Assembly (NCBI RefSeq): GCF_005434945.1
Contig: NZ_SKCH01000003.1
Location: forward strand, 186,001-250,000
Reading direction: 5' to 3'
From: Prescottella subtropica
GTDB taxonomy: Bacteria > Actinomycetota > Actinomycetes > Mycobacteriales > Mycobacteriaceae
Length of the DNA: 64,000 nucleotides
In this document: in pieces, positions 1 to 8,934 of the stretch
Numbering within the stretch: position 1 is the stretch's first letter
Layout of the letters: every line of letters begins with the position of its first letter
The notes under the pieces: model-generated
What the model saw: the letters and a program-made list of their open reading frames with translations, nothing else
What the model was told of the DNA's origin: nothing
Databases searched by the model: none
Position numbers and translations under genes: made by a program

Positions 1-763
1 CACCCTGCACCACCGCCAGCGCCGCCCGCCCGTGCTTACGGGCCGTCGTGTGGACGGTGCCGACCACCGCGACACTCTCCTCTGGTGGGGGAGTGCCGAC
101 GATCACCGTCGCCGGGGCGGACGCGTTCCAGTTCAGTGTCGCGGCCCGCGACTGCAGATCGGTCCCGGTGTCGCCGCGCACCACCGCGTCCACCACCAGA
201 GCCTCGAGCCGGGTGTCCCACGCGCCACGCGACTCGGCGGCGCTCGCGTACACCGCGGCCGCCGCGAACCCCAGCTCGCGGCCGTACCGCAGGATCGCCT
301 CGGTCAGCGCCACCAGCTGGCGGTCGTTGCGGGCGAGAGCCGGCAGCCGCTGCTCGAAGAATTCCATCGCGACCCGCACCATGTCGACGGTCTGGCGCAG
401 CGTCAACCGGCGCGCCAGATCCTGCGGGATCACCTGGAAGGCGTCGATGCTGAACCGGATGTCGGCGTCCGAGTCCGTCAGCCACTCGAGGAAACTCACC
501 ACCGACCGCTGCACGATCATCTGCACGCTGGCCCGCTGCTCGGCATCCAGGTCGGTGAAGAACGGCAACTCGTCCTGCATCGAGGCGATCGCCTCGGTCG
601 ACAACCGGCCCGAGAACTGCTTGACCCGGCGCAGCAGGGCATCCGGCAGCGAATCCCGGCTCGGGCGGCCCGACAGGGTCGGGGGCGGCGGCTGATACCG
701 CGTCCGGCGCGGCGCCACCGGGGCGGGAGCGGTGTCCGGCGATTCCGGCGGTTCGATGGACAT
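1..763 (-). CDS. PucR-family transcriptional regulator (partial, N-terminal part)
   Basis: The visible part is about 254 residues beginning MSIEPPESPDTAPAPV; the C-terminal PucR helix-turn-helix lies beyond the window edge. Segments such as LLRRVKQFSGRL, VQMIVQRSVVSFLEWL, LRQTVDMVRVAMEFFEQ and VVDAVVRGDTG match the regulator that follows aceE in mycobacteria (Rv2242), which sits just before the fatty acid synthesis gene fabD. The gene is downstream of and co-directional with aceE, separated by a strong hairpin at 777-836, so it may be expressed partly by read-through. An in-frame ATG at 775 would add four residues; I chose 763 by similarity. A regulatory role is family-based; the target is not visible here. 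Confidence 0.85.
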   Translation of the reverse strand, partial: MSIEPPESPDTAPAPVAPRRTRYQPPPPTLSGRPSRDSLPDALLRRVKQFSGRLSTEAIASMQDELPFFTDLDAEQRASVQMIVQRSVVSFLEWLTDSDADIRFSIDAFQVIPQDLARRLTLRQTVDMVRVAMEFFEQRLPALARNDRQLVALTEAILRYGRELGFAAAAVYASAAESRGAWDTRLEALVVDAVVRGDTGTDLQSRAATLNWNASAPATVIVGTPPPEESVAVVGTVHTTARKHGRAALAVVQG

Positions 764-776
764 GCAGAGGAACATA

Positions 777-836
777 CGCCCGCCGCCGGCACGAATGTCC
801 GGGTGGACTCGTGCCGGCGGCGGGCGGGTGGCTACT
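777..836 (-). terminator. Long inverted repeat between aceE and the PucR gene
   Basis: Perfect 18-bp arms (777-794 and 819-836) enclose a 24-nt loop, with no T-run. It lies 30 bp past the aceE stop, so it is probably an aceE terminator or attenuator that limits expression of the downstream PucR gene. Confidence 0.6.
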
Positions 837-866
837 TCTCCGGGTGTCGGCGGTGCCGACTACCGG

Positions 867-3716
867 TTACGCGACGCCGGGATCCGACGTCTGCTCCGGA
901 GCGGCGTCGACATCGTCGATCCGGTAGCGGGCGGCCGCCTCGACGGCCTTCGCACGGTCGAGCTTGCCGTCCTTCGCGAGCGCGGACAGGACCGCGACCG
1001 TGATCGACTCGGCGTCGACGTTGAAGAAGCGGCGCGCGGCCGGACGGGTGTCGGAGAAACCGAACCCGTCGGTGCCGAGCGTCGTGTAGGTGCCGGGCAC
1101 CCACTGGCGGATCTGGTCCGGCACCGCACGCATCCAGTCGGACGCCGCGACGAACGGGCCTTCGGCGCCGGCCAGCGCCCGGGCGACGTACGGTTGCGGC
1201 TCGTCCTCGCCCGGGTTGTGCAGCGCCTGACGCTCGCACTCGACGCCGTCGCGGCGCAGTTCGCCCCACGACGTCACCGACCACACGTCCGCGGCGACAC
1301 CCCAGTCGGCGGCGAGCATTTCCTGCGCGCGCACGGCGTCGGGCATGGTGACACCGGAGACCAGGATCTGGGCCTTCGGTCCCGTGGTCTCGGCACGCTT
1401 GTACAGGTAGATGCCCTTGAGCAGGCCCTCGACGTCGAGGTCCTCCGGCTCGGCGGGATGCGCGTACGGCTCGTTGTAGACGGTGAGGTAGTAGAAGACG
1501 TTCTCGCCACCGAACACATCCTGGCCGGGGGTGCCGCCGAACATGCGCCGCAGACCGTCCTTGACGATGTGTGCGATCTCGTACGCGAACGACGGGTCGT
1601 AGGTGACGGCCGCCGGGTTGGTCGACGCCAGCAGCAGCGAGTGACCGTCGGCGTGCTGTAGGCCCTCACCGGTGAGGGTGGTGCGGCCCGCGGTCGCGCC
1701 GAGCACGAAACCGCGTGCCATCTGATCGGCTGCCGCCCACAGGCCGTCGCCGGTCCGCTGGAAACCGAACATCGAGTAGAAGATGTAGATCGGGATCATC
1801 GGCAGACCCTGCGTCGCGTACGACGTGCCGACCGCAGTGAACGACGCCGTCGACCCGGCCTCGTTGATGCCCTCGTGCAGGATGTGCCCGACCGGGCTCT
1901 CCTTGTAGGCGAGCATCAGTTCCGCGTCGACCGACGTGTACAGCTGGCCGTTGCGGTTGTAGATCTTCAGCGACGGGAACCACGAGTCCATGCCGAACGT
2001 GCGGGCCTCGTCGGGGATGATCGGCACGATGCGCGGGCCGATCTCCTTGTCGCGCAGCAGTTCCTTGAGGATGCGCACGGTCGCCATCGTGGTGGCGATC
2101 TCCTGCTTGCCGGACCCCTTGCGGACCGGGGCGTACACCTTGTCGTCCGGCAGCGTCAGCGGCGCGACGTCGGTGCGGCGCTCCGGCAGGAACCCGCCGA
2201 GGGTCTTGCGACGGTCGAGCATGTACTGGATCTCCGGCGCGTCCGCCCCCGGGTGGTAGTACGGGGGCAGGTACGGATCCTTCTCGAGCTCCGCGTCGGA
2301 GATCGGGATGCGCTGGATGTCGCGGAACCGCTTGAGATCGTCGAGCGTGAGCTTCTTCATCTGGTGCGTCGCGTTGCGGCCCTCGAAGTGCTTGCCGAGG
2401 GTGTAGCCCTTGATGGTCTTCGCGAGGATGACCGTCGGCTGGCCCTTGTGCGCCATCGCGGCCGCGTAGGCGGCGTGCACCTTGCGGTAGTCGTGGCCGC
2501 CGCGCTTGAGGTTCCAGATCTCCTGGTCGCTCATGTTCGCCACGAGGGCCTTGGTCCGCGGGTCGCGGCCGAAGAAGTGCTCGCGCACGAATGCGCCGTC
2601 GTTGGCCTTGTAGGTCTGGTAGTCGCCGTCCGGCGTCTCGTTCATCAGGTTGACGAGCGCGCCGTCCTTGTCGGCGTGCAGCAGGGTGTCCCACTCACGA
2701 CCCCACACGACCTTGATGACGTTCCAGCCGGCGCCGCGGAAGAACGACTCCAACTCCTGGATGATCTTGCCGTTGCCGCGGACCGGGCCGTCGAGACGCT
2801 GCAGGTTGCAGTTGACCACGAACGTGAGGTTGTCGAGGCCTTCGGTGGCCGCGACATGCGCGAGACCACGCGACTCCGGCTCGTCCATCTCGCCGTCGCC
2901 GAGGAACGCCCACACGTGCTGCTGCGACGTGTCCTTGAGACCACGATCGTGCAGGTAGTGGTTGAACCGGGCCTGGTAGATGGCGTTCATCGGGCCCAGG
3001 CCCATCGACACCGTCGGGAACTCCCAGAAGTCGGGGAGCAGACGCGGATGCGGGTACGACGGCAGGCCGCCGCCCTTCTTCGCGTGGCTGGCCTCCTGAC
3101 GGAAGCCGTCGAGCTGCTCGGGGCCGATCCGGCCCTCGAGGAACGCGCGGGCGTAGATGCCCGGCGACGCGTGACCCTGCACGAAGATCTGGTCGCCGCC
3201 GCCCGGATGATCCTTGCCGCGGAAGAAGTGGTTGAAGCCGACCTCGTACAGGGCGGCGGACGACGCGTACGTCGAGATGTGGCCGCCGACGCCGACGCCC
3301 GGACGCTGCGCGCGATGCACCATGATCGCGGCGTTCCAGCGGATCCAGGCGCGGTAGCGGCGCTCGACCTCCTCGTCACCGGGGAACCACGGTTCGTTCT
3401 CGGTGGGGATGGTGTTGACGTAGTCGGTGGAGGTCAGCGCGGGAATCGACACGTGCTTCTCACCGGCCCGCTCGAGCAGGCGCAGCATCAGGTAGCGGGC
3501 GCGGGTGTCGCCGGCGCGGTCGAGCAGGCCGTCGAACGATTCGAGCCACTCGCTGGTCTCGTCCGGATCGATGTCCGGCAGATAGGAGGCCACCCCCTCG
3601 CGAATGACGCGGACCCGGCCGTCGGTGCCGGGTGCTGCGGGTGACGAGGACCCTCCGGGGACGCCAGGAGTGTCGGCGTTCGGTGAAGACGCGGGCCCTT
3701 GGATCAGGTCTGACAA
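867..3716 (-). CDS. aceE: Pyruvate dehydrogenase E1 component, homodimeric type
   Basis: This 949-residue protein is the thiamine-diphosphate E1 subunit that decarboxylates pyruvate and feeds the acetyl group to the lipoylated E2; a suitable E2 is encoded at 44434-46149. The conserved core starts [18 protein letters not shown]. The ThDP motif [12 protein letters not shown] is present, as are long blocks typical of actinobacterial AceE ([31 protein letters not shown]). Length is close to the mycobacterial protein. The frame is open to 3833, but I chose the TTG at 3716 because GAGGAG sits six bases upstream and upstream codons do not resemble the family. It is divergent from the DUF3052 gene across a 387-bp control region. 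Confidence 0.95.
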   Translation of the reverse strand: MSDLIQGPASSPNADTPGVPGGSSSPAAPGTDGRVRVIREGVASYLPDIDPDETSEWLESFDGLLDRAGDTRARYLMLRLLERAGEKHVSIPALTSTDYVNTIPTENEPWFPGDEEVERRYRAWIRWNAAIMVHRAQRPGVGVGGHISTYASSAALYEVGFNHFFRGKDHPGGGDQIFVQGHASPGIYARAFLEGRIGPEQLDGFRQEASHAKKGGGLPSYPHPRLLPDFWEFPTVSMGLGPMNAIYQARFNHYLHDRGLKDTSQQHVWAFLGDGEMDEPESRGLAHVAATEGLDNLTFVVNCNLQRLDGPVRGNGKIIQELESFFRGAGWNVIKVVWGREWDTLLHADKDGALVNLMNETPDGDYQTYKANDGAFVREHFFGRDPRTKALVANMSDQEIWNLKRGGHDYRKVHAAYAAAMAHKGQPTVILAKTIKGYTLGKHFEGRNATHQMKKLTLDDLKRFRDIQRIPISDAELEKDPYLPPYYHPGADAPEIQYMLDRRKTLGGFLPERRTDVAPLTLPDDKVYAPVRKGSGKQEIATTMATVRILKELLRDKEIGPRIVPIIPDEARTFGMDSWFPSLKIYNRNGQLYTSVDAELMLAYKESPVGHILHEGINEAGSTASFTAVGTSYATQGLPMIPIYIFYSMFGFQRTGDGLWAAADQMARGFVLGATAGRTTLTGEGLQHADGHSLLLASTNPAAVTYDPSFAYEIAHIVKDGLRRMFGGTPGQDVFGGENVFYYLTVYNEPYAHPAEPEDLDVEGLLKGIYLYKRAETTGPKAQILVSGVTMPDAVRAQEMLAADWGVAADVWSVTSWGELRRDGVECERQALHNPGEDEPQPYVARALAGAEGPFVAASDWMRAVPDQIRQWVPGTYTTLGTDGFGFSDTRPAARRFFNVDAESITVAVLSALAKDGKLDRAKAVEAAARYRIDDVDAAPEQTSDPGVA

Positions 3717-4103
3717 GGTGTGCTCCTCATTGTGGTGGGGACGCGCGGATGCCGCGTCCGCTCCCTCCGGACGGTCCTGGGTAGGGGCCGCCGGTTTCCA
3801 TATGAATATGGCGCAGCCCTCATCTTCCCTCATCCGTCGAATGTGGGCACCCCCGCTCCCCGGTTCGGGGCCGGGCGCGTCGGACCGTCATCGACGCCTC
3901 CGCGTTTGCCCTGATCAGCGAGGTTTGGGCGGTATCGTTCGGGCTTTCTCGAAATTTTCACGTTCGTCGGCTTGCATGAACGGCTCCGACCCTGTTCGCT
4001 TTCCACTAATGATCGCTGCACGCTCGATCCCGACCGGGATGCGCGAGATCGGCCGAATCGCTTCGGCCGAGCAGAGCTCCACAACAGGAGGAGGACACCA
4101 ACC
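3717..4103. promoter_or_regulatory. Divergent control region of aceE and the DUF3052 gene
   Basis: This 387-bp gap has no convincing gene. It contains the 14-bp perfect palindrome CCATATGAATATGG (3798-3811), about 80 bp upstream of the aceE start, in a locally AT-rich patch; it could be an operator for an aceE regulator. The right end carries a strong Shine-Dalgarno (GGAGGAGGA, about 4088-4096) for the DUF3052 gene. No regulator can be assigned from the sequence. Confidence 0.5.
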
Positions 4104-4526
4104 GTGGTCGCCGCGGAGGACGCCCAGAACTACGCCCAGAAGCTAGGAATTGTCCACGACATGGTGGTCCAGGAGCTGGGTTGGGACGAGGACACCGACG
4201 AGGACCTGCGGGTATCGGTGGAAGATGCCGTCGGCGGGGAGATGGTCGACGAAGACTCCGACGAGGTCGTGGACGTCGTGCTGCTGTGGTGGCGTGACGG
4301 TGACGGCGATCTCGTCGATGCGCTGATGGACGCGATCGGCCCGCTGTCCGACGACGGTTTCGTGTGGGTGCTCACCCCCAAGACGGGTCTGCCCGGCCAC
4401 GTCGAGCCGAGCGAGATCGCCGAATCGGCGCCGACCGCCGGCCTGACGCAGACGTCGGCAGCCAACCTGGGGACCTGGAGCGGTAGCCGCCTGGTGCAGC
4501 CCAAGGCTCGCGCCCCCAAGCGCTGA
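4104..4526 (+). CDS. DUF3052 family protein
   Basis: A 140-residue acidic protein starting at GTG 4104 with a strong GGAGGAGGA ribosome site; longer upstream extension lacks family similarity. It matches DUF3052 (mycobacterial Rv2239c-like): EDAQNYAQKLGIVHDMVV, QELGWDEDTDEDLR, a central acidic stretch, LLWWRDGDGDL and DDGFVWVLTPK, with a basic end KARAPKR. Function is unknown. The conserved position between aceE and ahpE suggests a core role, but nothing in the sequence identifies one. It is probably co-transcribed with ahpE, 27 bp downstream. Confidence 0.9.
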   Translation: MVAAEDAQNYAQKLGIVHDMVVQELGWDEDTDEDLRVSVEDAVGGEMVDEDSDEVVDVVLLWWRDGDGDLVDALMDAIGPLSDDGFVWVLTPKTGLPGHVEPSEIAESAPTAGLTQTSAANLGTWSGSRLVQPKARAPKR

Positions 4527-4553
4527 CCCACACCCCGACCCTCAGGAGCCGAC

Positions 4554-5018
4554 ATGCCTCTCGAAGTGGGCGCCACCGCGCCCGATTTCACCCTCAAGGA
4601 CCAGAACAACCAGGAAGTGACGCTGTCCGACTTCCGTGGGAAGAAGAACGTGCTGCTCGTCTTCTACCCGCTCGCCTTCACCGGCGTGTGCCAGGGCGAA
4701 CTGTGCCGGGTGCGGGACGAACTGCCCACGTTCCAGAACGACGACGCCGAGATCCTCGCGATCTCCGTCGGCCCGTCGCCGACCCACAAGATCTGGGCCG
4801 CCGAACAGGGCTACACGTTCCCGCTGCTGTCCGACTTCTGGCCGCACGGTGCCGTCGCGCAGGCGTACGGCGTCTTCAACGACGCCCTCGGTTTCGCCAA
4901 CCGCGGCACGTTCGCGATCGACAAGGACGGTGTCGTCCGGTTCGCCGAGATGAACGGTCCCGGCGAGCCCCGTGACCAGGGCGCTTGGGAGAAAGCGCTC
5001 ACCGCGCTACAGTCCTGA
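4554..5018 (+). CDS. ahpE: AhpE-type peroxiredoxin
   Basis: A 154-residue thiol peroxidase of the AhpE family that reduces peroxides and peroxynitrite in the cytosol. The thioredoxin fold starts [17 protein letters not shown]. The active site is [10 protein letters not shown], with the peroxidatic cysteine at residue 46 after the conserved Pro-39 and Thr-43. Later blocks are [32 protein letters not shown] and [11 protein letters not shown]. Unlike the M. tuberculosis protein as I remember it (1-Cys), there is a second cysteine at residue 51. That is the spacing of peroxidatic and resolving cysteines in BCP/PrxQ enzymes. It follows the DUF3052 gene and precedes tRNA-Val. Confidence 0.93.
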   Translation: MPLEVGATAPDFTLKDQNNQEVTLSDFRGKKNVLLVFYPLAFTGVCQGELCRVRDELPTFQNDDAEILAISVGPSPTHKIWAAEQGYTFPLLSDFWPHGAVAQAYGVFNDALGFANRGTFAIDKDGVVRFAEMNGPGEPRDQGAWEKALTALQS

Positions 5019-5050
5019 GGCGATTCCGGCGGCATCTGCCGCCGGAATTC

Positions 5051-5122
5051 GGGCGTGTAGCTCAGTGGTAGAGCTCTGGTTTTACACACCAGCGGTCGGG
5101 GGTTCGAAACCCTCCGCGCCCA
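5051..5122 (+). tRNA. tRNA-Val (anticodon TAC)
   Basis: A full cloverleaf can be drawn. The acceptor stem GGGCGTG pairs with CGCGCCC with one G-T. The D arm is around GCTCAGTGGTAGAGC, the anticodon stem CTGGT/ACCAG encloses loop TTTACAC with anticodon TAC, and the T arm contains GGTTCGAAACC. The discriminator is A. The full CCA end is not encoded. Confidence 0.95.
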
Positions 5123-5141
5123 CCGTCGTTACCCTTTTCGT

Positions 5142-6434
5142 GTGAGCAGTCCGACCCGCACCACCGGCACCGGTACCGAACCCACCCCCGCCCGGCATCT
5201 CGGTGAGCTGGGGGTCCTGCTGCTCGAGGCGGGGCTGTCGGTCACCGATGTGCGGGCGTCCCTGGAGTCGGTGCCGGCGGCCGGCCGGGGCGCCGGTGGT
5301 GATCTGGCGTTCGCCGTCCTGCCCGATTCCGTCATCGTCACCGACGACACCGGCACGGTGACGATGGTGCGTTCCGGTAAGTCCGGACTGTCGTTCCGGC
5401 AGGCCGCGCACGCCAGCAGACTGCTCCACGAGACGGTTGCGGCGGCGGTGTCGCTGTCGCAGTTACCCGCACGCATCGCGCAGGTGCGGGCGATGACACG
5501 TCCCCATCCGGTGACGTCCTGGGCGGTGGGCAGCGCACTGATCGCCGGGGGTCTGGCCGTGGTGTTCCGCTGCCCGTGGTGGTCGATCCTCGTCGCGGCC
5601 GCGGTCGGTGCGCTCGTCGGTGTGGTCGCCTCGATCCTCGACCGGACCCGCGACGGTGTCTCGATCGTGCCGTTCGTCACCGCGTTCCTGTCCACCGTGC
5701 TCGTCGGGGTCGTCGGCACCGCCCTCGACCTGGGGCCGGTGCCGCTGTTCGCGGTGTGCGCGCCCGTCGCGATCCTGGTGCCGGGCGCGGTGATCACCAA
5801 CGCGCTGCTGGAGTTGACGTCCACCGACATCGTGACCGGATCCGCGCGACTGCTCTACGGGCTGATCATGCTCGGGTTCATGACCGCCGGGATCAGCGCC
5901 GGAGCGCACGTGACCGGACTGCGGATCGACCCGGACTCCGCCGCGCTGATCGGCCAGATCGGTGCGGCCGCCGGCACCAGCGGCTGGCAGGCCCTGCCGC
6001 CGCTGTGGATGTCCTGGGTCGGCGTCGTGGTGCTCGCACTCGGGATCGGTATCGCGTTCGGTGCCGGCCGTCGGCTCACCCTGCTGGGTGTCGCCGTCAT
6101 GACCGGCACCTACGCGGTCCTCACGGTCGCGACGCCCGTCATCGGCGGTGTCGCCGCGACCGGACTGGCCGCCGGCGTCCTGTTCGTCACCGCCCGGATC
6201 CTCGAGAGCCTGACCGTCGCGGTCCCGGCCACGGTCTCGTTCCAGCCGGCGTTCCTGCTGCTGGTACCCGGCACCGTCGGACTCGTGGCGGTGGCCGCCT
6301 TCGACACCGCCGCCCTGCACAGCACCCCGGCGACATTCGTCAGCCTGTGCATCGGAACCAAGATCGGTGCACTGGTCGCGGAGGTCCTCGTGCGTCCCCG
6401 CCGATCACCCGCCGGGTTCGGCGCCGTCGACTAA
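5142..6434 (+). CDS. ThrE-family threonine/serine exporter
   Basis: A 430-residue membrane protein of the ThrE (DUF1212/DUF3815) family, proton-driven exporters of threonine and serine. The soluble N-terminal half carries family blocks (LGELGVLLLEAGLSVTDVR, LPDSVIVTDDTGTVTMV, QAAHASRLLHETVAAAVSL). The C-terminal half has about ten hydrophobic segments, including GVVASILDRTRDGVSIVPFV, VPGAVITNALLELTSTDIVTG and PAFLLLVPGTVGLVAVAAF. The GTG start follows the tRNA by 19 bp. Its stop overlaps the stop of the convergent antitoxin gene. Substrate is inferred from the family. Confidence 0.85.
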   Translation: MSSPTRTTGTGTEPTPARHLGELGVLLLEAGLSVTDVRASLESVPAAGRGAGGDLAFAVLPDSVIVTDDTGTVTMVRSGKSGLSFRQAAHASRLLHETVAAAVSLSQLPARIAQVRAMTRPHPVTSWAVGSALIAGGLAVVFRCPWWSILVAAAVGALVGVVASILDRTRDGVSIVPFVTAFLSTVLVGVVGTALDLGPVPLFAVCAPVAILVPGAVITNALLELTSTDIVTGSARLLYGLIMLGFMTAGISAGAHVTGLRIDPDSAALIGQIGAAAGTSGWQALPPLWMSWVGVVVLALGIGIAFGAGRRLTLLGVAVMTGTYAVLTVATPVIGGVAATGLAAGVLFVTARILESLTVAVPATVSFQPAFLLLVPGTVGLVAVAAFDTAALHSTPATFVSLCIGTKIGALVAEVLVRPRRSPAGFGAVD

Positions 6435-6703
6435 CCTGCGGCGTCCTTGCGTTTACTGCGTTTCCCGTGGTTCGCCGCCGCTGCCGCGGGACGGGCGCGG
6501 GCCATCTCCCGCCGCAGACTGTCCATCAACTCGGGGGACCGGAGCAGGAAGTTCGCCTCCTGCAGCGCGGCGTACCGCTCCCGGGAGATCAGCACCGCCT
6601 CGCCGCGTCTGCCGACGATCTCGATCGCGACGGCGTCCTCGTTGACCGCGCGGATGAGCGACCCCAACCGTTTGCGCGCGTTCTTCACCGTGGTCGTCGC
6701 CAC
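6431..6703 (-). CDS. Phd/YefM-family antitoxin-like protein, apparently orphan
   Basis: A 90-residue protein from GTG 6703 with AAAGGGGG eight bases upstream. The sequence TVKNARKRLGSLIRAVNEDA followed by IEIVGRRGEAVLISRERYAAL is the Phd/YefM DNA-binding antitoxin pattern, and LRSPELMDSLRRE resembles the toxin-binding helix of YefM proteins. The tail is basic (NHGKRSKRKDAAG). No RelE/YoeB/Doc toxin gene is adjacent: the flanks are thrE and a phosphatase. It could be a solitary regulator or a relic of a toxin-antitoxin pair. Confidence 0.75.
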   Translation of the reverse strand: MATTTVKNARKRLGSLIRAVNEDAVAIEIVGRRGEAVLISRERYAALQEANFLLRSPELMDSLRREMARARPAAAAANHGKRSKRKDAAG

Positions 6704-6869
6704 TCGCGTCGCCCCCTTTCGTCGTGAAAACCGGACAGTGTCGTGCTGCTCCGGGCATCCTCGCATCAGCAGCGCCGATCCGGGTACGACCGCGACGCGA
6801 AACCGTGCACGCCCGCCGACGTTCTGCGGCGATACTGGAGTCCCGTCCCCGCAACGAACGGACGTCCGC

Positions 6870-7394
6870 GTGAACGACGAGTACGTCGATCCGACGGCGA
6901 TCGACATCCGACTCGACCCGCTGCGCCAGCACCTGGTCGGCATCACCGCACACGGGCATCTGCCGTTCGACGTCCCGGTCATCAGCGAGGTCGCCCACAA
7001 CCTGTGGCAGGGCGGCTGCCGGGACGGCCTGATACTGCCGGGTTTCGTCCGCCATCTCGTCTCCCTCTACCCGTGGGAGCAGTACGAGATCCGGCACGCC
7101 GTCGACTCCGAGATGTACGTGCGCATGTACGACAGTCCCGAGCAGGGTTTCGAGCAGGTCGACGCCCTTGCGGCGTGGGTCGACGTGTGCCGGGAGACCG
7201 GGCCGGTGCTGGTGCACTGCCAGGTCGGGTTGAACCGGTCGAGCCTGGTCGCGGCCCGGGCGATGGTGCTGTCCGGGGAGGCGGATCCGGCCGGGGCGAT
7301 CGCGCTGCTGCGACTACGGCGATCGTCGGCGTGCCTGTGCAACGAGGCGTTCGAGTCGTGGCTGCTGGAGGGGGCCGCCGGCGACGACCAGTAG
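6870..7394 (+). CDS. Dual-specificity/tyrosine phosphatase family protein
   Basis: A 174-residue protein with the cysteine-phosphatase signature HCQVGLNRS (HCx5R) in PVLVHCQVGLNRSSLVAARA. The N-terminal half (ISEVAHNLWQGGC) resembles the substrate-recognition part of dual-specificity phosphatases. Start GTG 6870 was chosen because MNDEYVDPTAIDIRLDPL begins the conserved part. It is divergent from the antitoxin and lies 48 bp upstream of the DUF4178 operon, with which it may be co-transcribed. Substrate is unknown. Confidence 0.8.
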   Translation: MNDEYVDPTAIDIRLDPLRQHLVGITAHGHLPFDVPVISEVAHNLWQGGCRDGLILPGFVRHLVSLYPWEQYEIRHAVDSEMYVRMYDSPEQGFEQVDALAAWVDVCRETGPVLVHCQVGLNRSSLVAARAMVLSGEADPAGAIALLRLRRSSACLCNEAFESWLLEGAAGDDQ

Positions 7395-7442
7395 GGTCGG
7401 ACGGGTCCCGGAACCCGACGAACGTGGGGGAAACCTGTTCGC

Positions 7443-8039
7443 ATGGCTGTACTGATTGTTCTGATCGTCCTGTTCGTGCTCGTGGTGGTCGCCGGCATCG
7501 TCGTCTACGTCAAGCGGGCGGGGACGTCCGCACCGGCCCGCCGCGTCGACCCGCTCGCCGACTACCCCGAGGCGTACGACCCGCACAAGATCGGTGTCGG
7601 CGACATCGTCACCTACGCCGGTATCGACCACGTCGTGCGCGGCACCATCGTCCTCGACGACGAGGGCTACCAGTGGCGTGAACACCTCCTCGACGGTTCC
7701 ACCGGCCGCCGCTGGCTCACCGTCGAGGACGACGAGGGCGAACTCGAGATGACGCTGTGGATGCGGCGCGAGGGCACCGGCCTCGAACCCGACGGCGACG
7801 TGATCCTCGACGACCGCGTCTACCGCCGGATCGAATCCGGCTCCGCCCGGTTCACCGCCGAGGGCACCACCGGCACCGCGCCCACCGGGGCGATGGACTA
7901 CGCCGACTACGAGACCGCCGACGGCACCGGACTGCTCGGCTTCGAGCGGTGGACCCGCGCCTCGTCGTGGGAGGTCTCGACGGGCCGCAGCGTCACCCGC
8001 GGCGAGCTGAGCGTCATCCACTCCGGTCCCGCCCGGTGA
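7443..8039 (+). CDS. DUF4178 membrane-anchored protein
   Basis: A 198-residue protein with one N-terminal transmembrane helix (residues about 3-23, LIVLIVLFVLVVVAGIVVYV) and a cytosolic DUF4178 domain (KIGVGDIVTYAGIDHVVRGTI, WREHLLDGS, RRWLTVEDDEGELEMTLW). It is first of five genes joined by 4-bp overlaps: DUF4178, DUF2617, DUF4247, DUF350 and an aminopropyltransferase. The same set, as I remember it, is Rv2597-Rv2601 in M. tuberculosis. Function of the domain is unknown; a role in a membrane-associated polyamine system is inference from context. Confidence 0.88.
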   Translation: MAVLIVLIVLFVLVVVAGIVVYVKRAGTSAPARRVDPLADYPEAYDPHKIGVGDIVTYAGIDHVVRGTIVLDDEGYQWREHLLDGSTGRRWLTVEDDEGELEMTLWMRREGTGLEPDGDVILDDRVYRRIESGSARFTAEGTTGTAPTGAMDYADYETADGTGLLGFERWTRASSWEVSTGRSVTRGELSVIHSGPAR

Positions 8040-8539
8040 GCGTCCACCTGCTCGACGTGGCCCCCACCGACGTCGCCGCCGACGCGCTCGGCCTCGTCCT
8101 CGGCGCCCCGGCCCCCGACACCCTCGCCGAACTGCGGCTGTCCGACCCGGTCGCCGGCACCGTCACCCTCGGCGTGCTCGGTGCGTCGCACGTGGTGGTC
8201 GCCGAATCCGGGGACACCGTGTTCACCGAACAGGTGTCGTGCGACGCCGTCGCTTCCGGCGGACGCCGACTCCCGGCGGCCGAGCAGCAGGACGGCTACC
8301 GGTTCGCTGCCCGCGTCGAGCACGTCACCGAGACCGAACTACGCGACCGGGCCCGCGATCTGCGGGCGGACGCGGCCGCCGACGACTGGGTGTGCGCCGG
8401 ATTCCCCGGCGACCCGGATGCGTTGACGGCACTGACCGCGACCGCGGACGGTGGGCAGTGGCACTGGCGGACGTGGCACCTGTACCCGGGCCGCGGATCC
8501 GGCACCGTCGTCACGACCGAGAGCAGGTGGCGGCCGTGA
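8036..8539 (+). CDS. DUF2617 family protein
   Basis: A 167-residue soluble protein starting GTG 8036 (MSVHLLDVAPTDVAADALG), overlapping the DUF4178 stop by 4 bp (GTGA). DUF2617 features seen are LRLSDPVAGTVTLGVLGASHVVV, RRLPAAEQQDGYRFAARVEHV and a C-terminal HWRTWHLYPGRG. No catalytic motif is recognisable. Translational coupling on both sides indicates fixed stoichiometry with the membrane partners, which is inference. Confidence 0.88.
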   Translation: MSVHLLDVAPTDVAADALGLVLGAPAPDTLAELRLSDPVAGTVTLGVLGASHVVVAESGDTVFTEQVSCDAVASGGRRLPAAEQQDGYRFAARVEHVTETELRDRARDLRADAAADDWVCAGFPGDPDALTALTATADGGQWHWRTWHLYPGRGSGTVVTTESRWRP

Positions 8540-8934
8540 AGCGCGGACTCGTGGCGGCCGTGCTCGCCTGCGTCGGCCTGCTGCTGGCCGGGTGCGGCGG
8601 CAACGTCCGCGACCACCTCGGCGACAACTTCGAGTACCGCTCCAAGTCCGGCAGCGTGACCACCTACCACTCGCCGGATCCGGTGGGCACCACCGTCTCC
8701 CGCATCGTCGCGGACGACGAACCCAGCGCCCGCCGCGCCGACGGCAACAACGAGTACCTGCGCTACAGCGACGACATCGTCACCGTCGGCCCGGCCGCGG
8801 GCGGCGGCAGCACCGTCACCGTCGAGGACCTGGGCCGCTACAACGGCGGCCACTTCGCCTACCTCGGACCCGTGTTCAGTCCCGGCTCGCCCGCGGCCGG
8901 CAACGTGTCCGGCGGATCGGGGTCCGCGAAATGA
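8536..8934 (+). CDS. DUF4247 lipoprotein
   Basis: A 132-residue secreted lipoprotein: basic start MKRG, hydrophobic stretch LVAAVLACVGLLLAG and lipobox LLAGC, with Cys predicted to be lipidated near residue 20. The mature part contains VRDHLGDNFEYRS, YLRYSDDIVTVGPA and a Gly/Ser tail, consistent with DUF4247. Start GTG 8536 overlaps the DUF2617 stop. It would place part of the operon product on the outer face of the cytoplasmic membrane. Confidence 0.88.
   Translation: MKRGLVAAVLACVGLLLAGCGGNVRDHLGDNFEYRSKSGSVTTYHSPDPVGTTVSRIVADDEPSARRADGNNEYLRYSDDIVTVGPAAGGGSTVTVEDLGRYNGGHFAYLGPVFSPGSPAAGNVSGGSGSAK

Noticed and set aside
1875-3644. Long plus-strand frame inside aceE
   Set aside because: Antisense shadow: low-complexity Val/Glu/Arg composition and no family match, while the minus strand encodes a full AceE.
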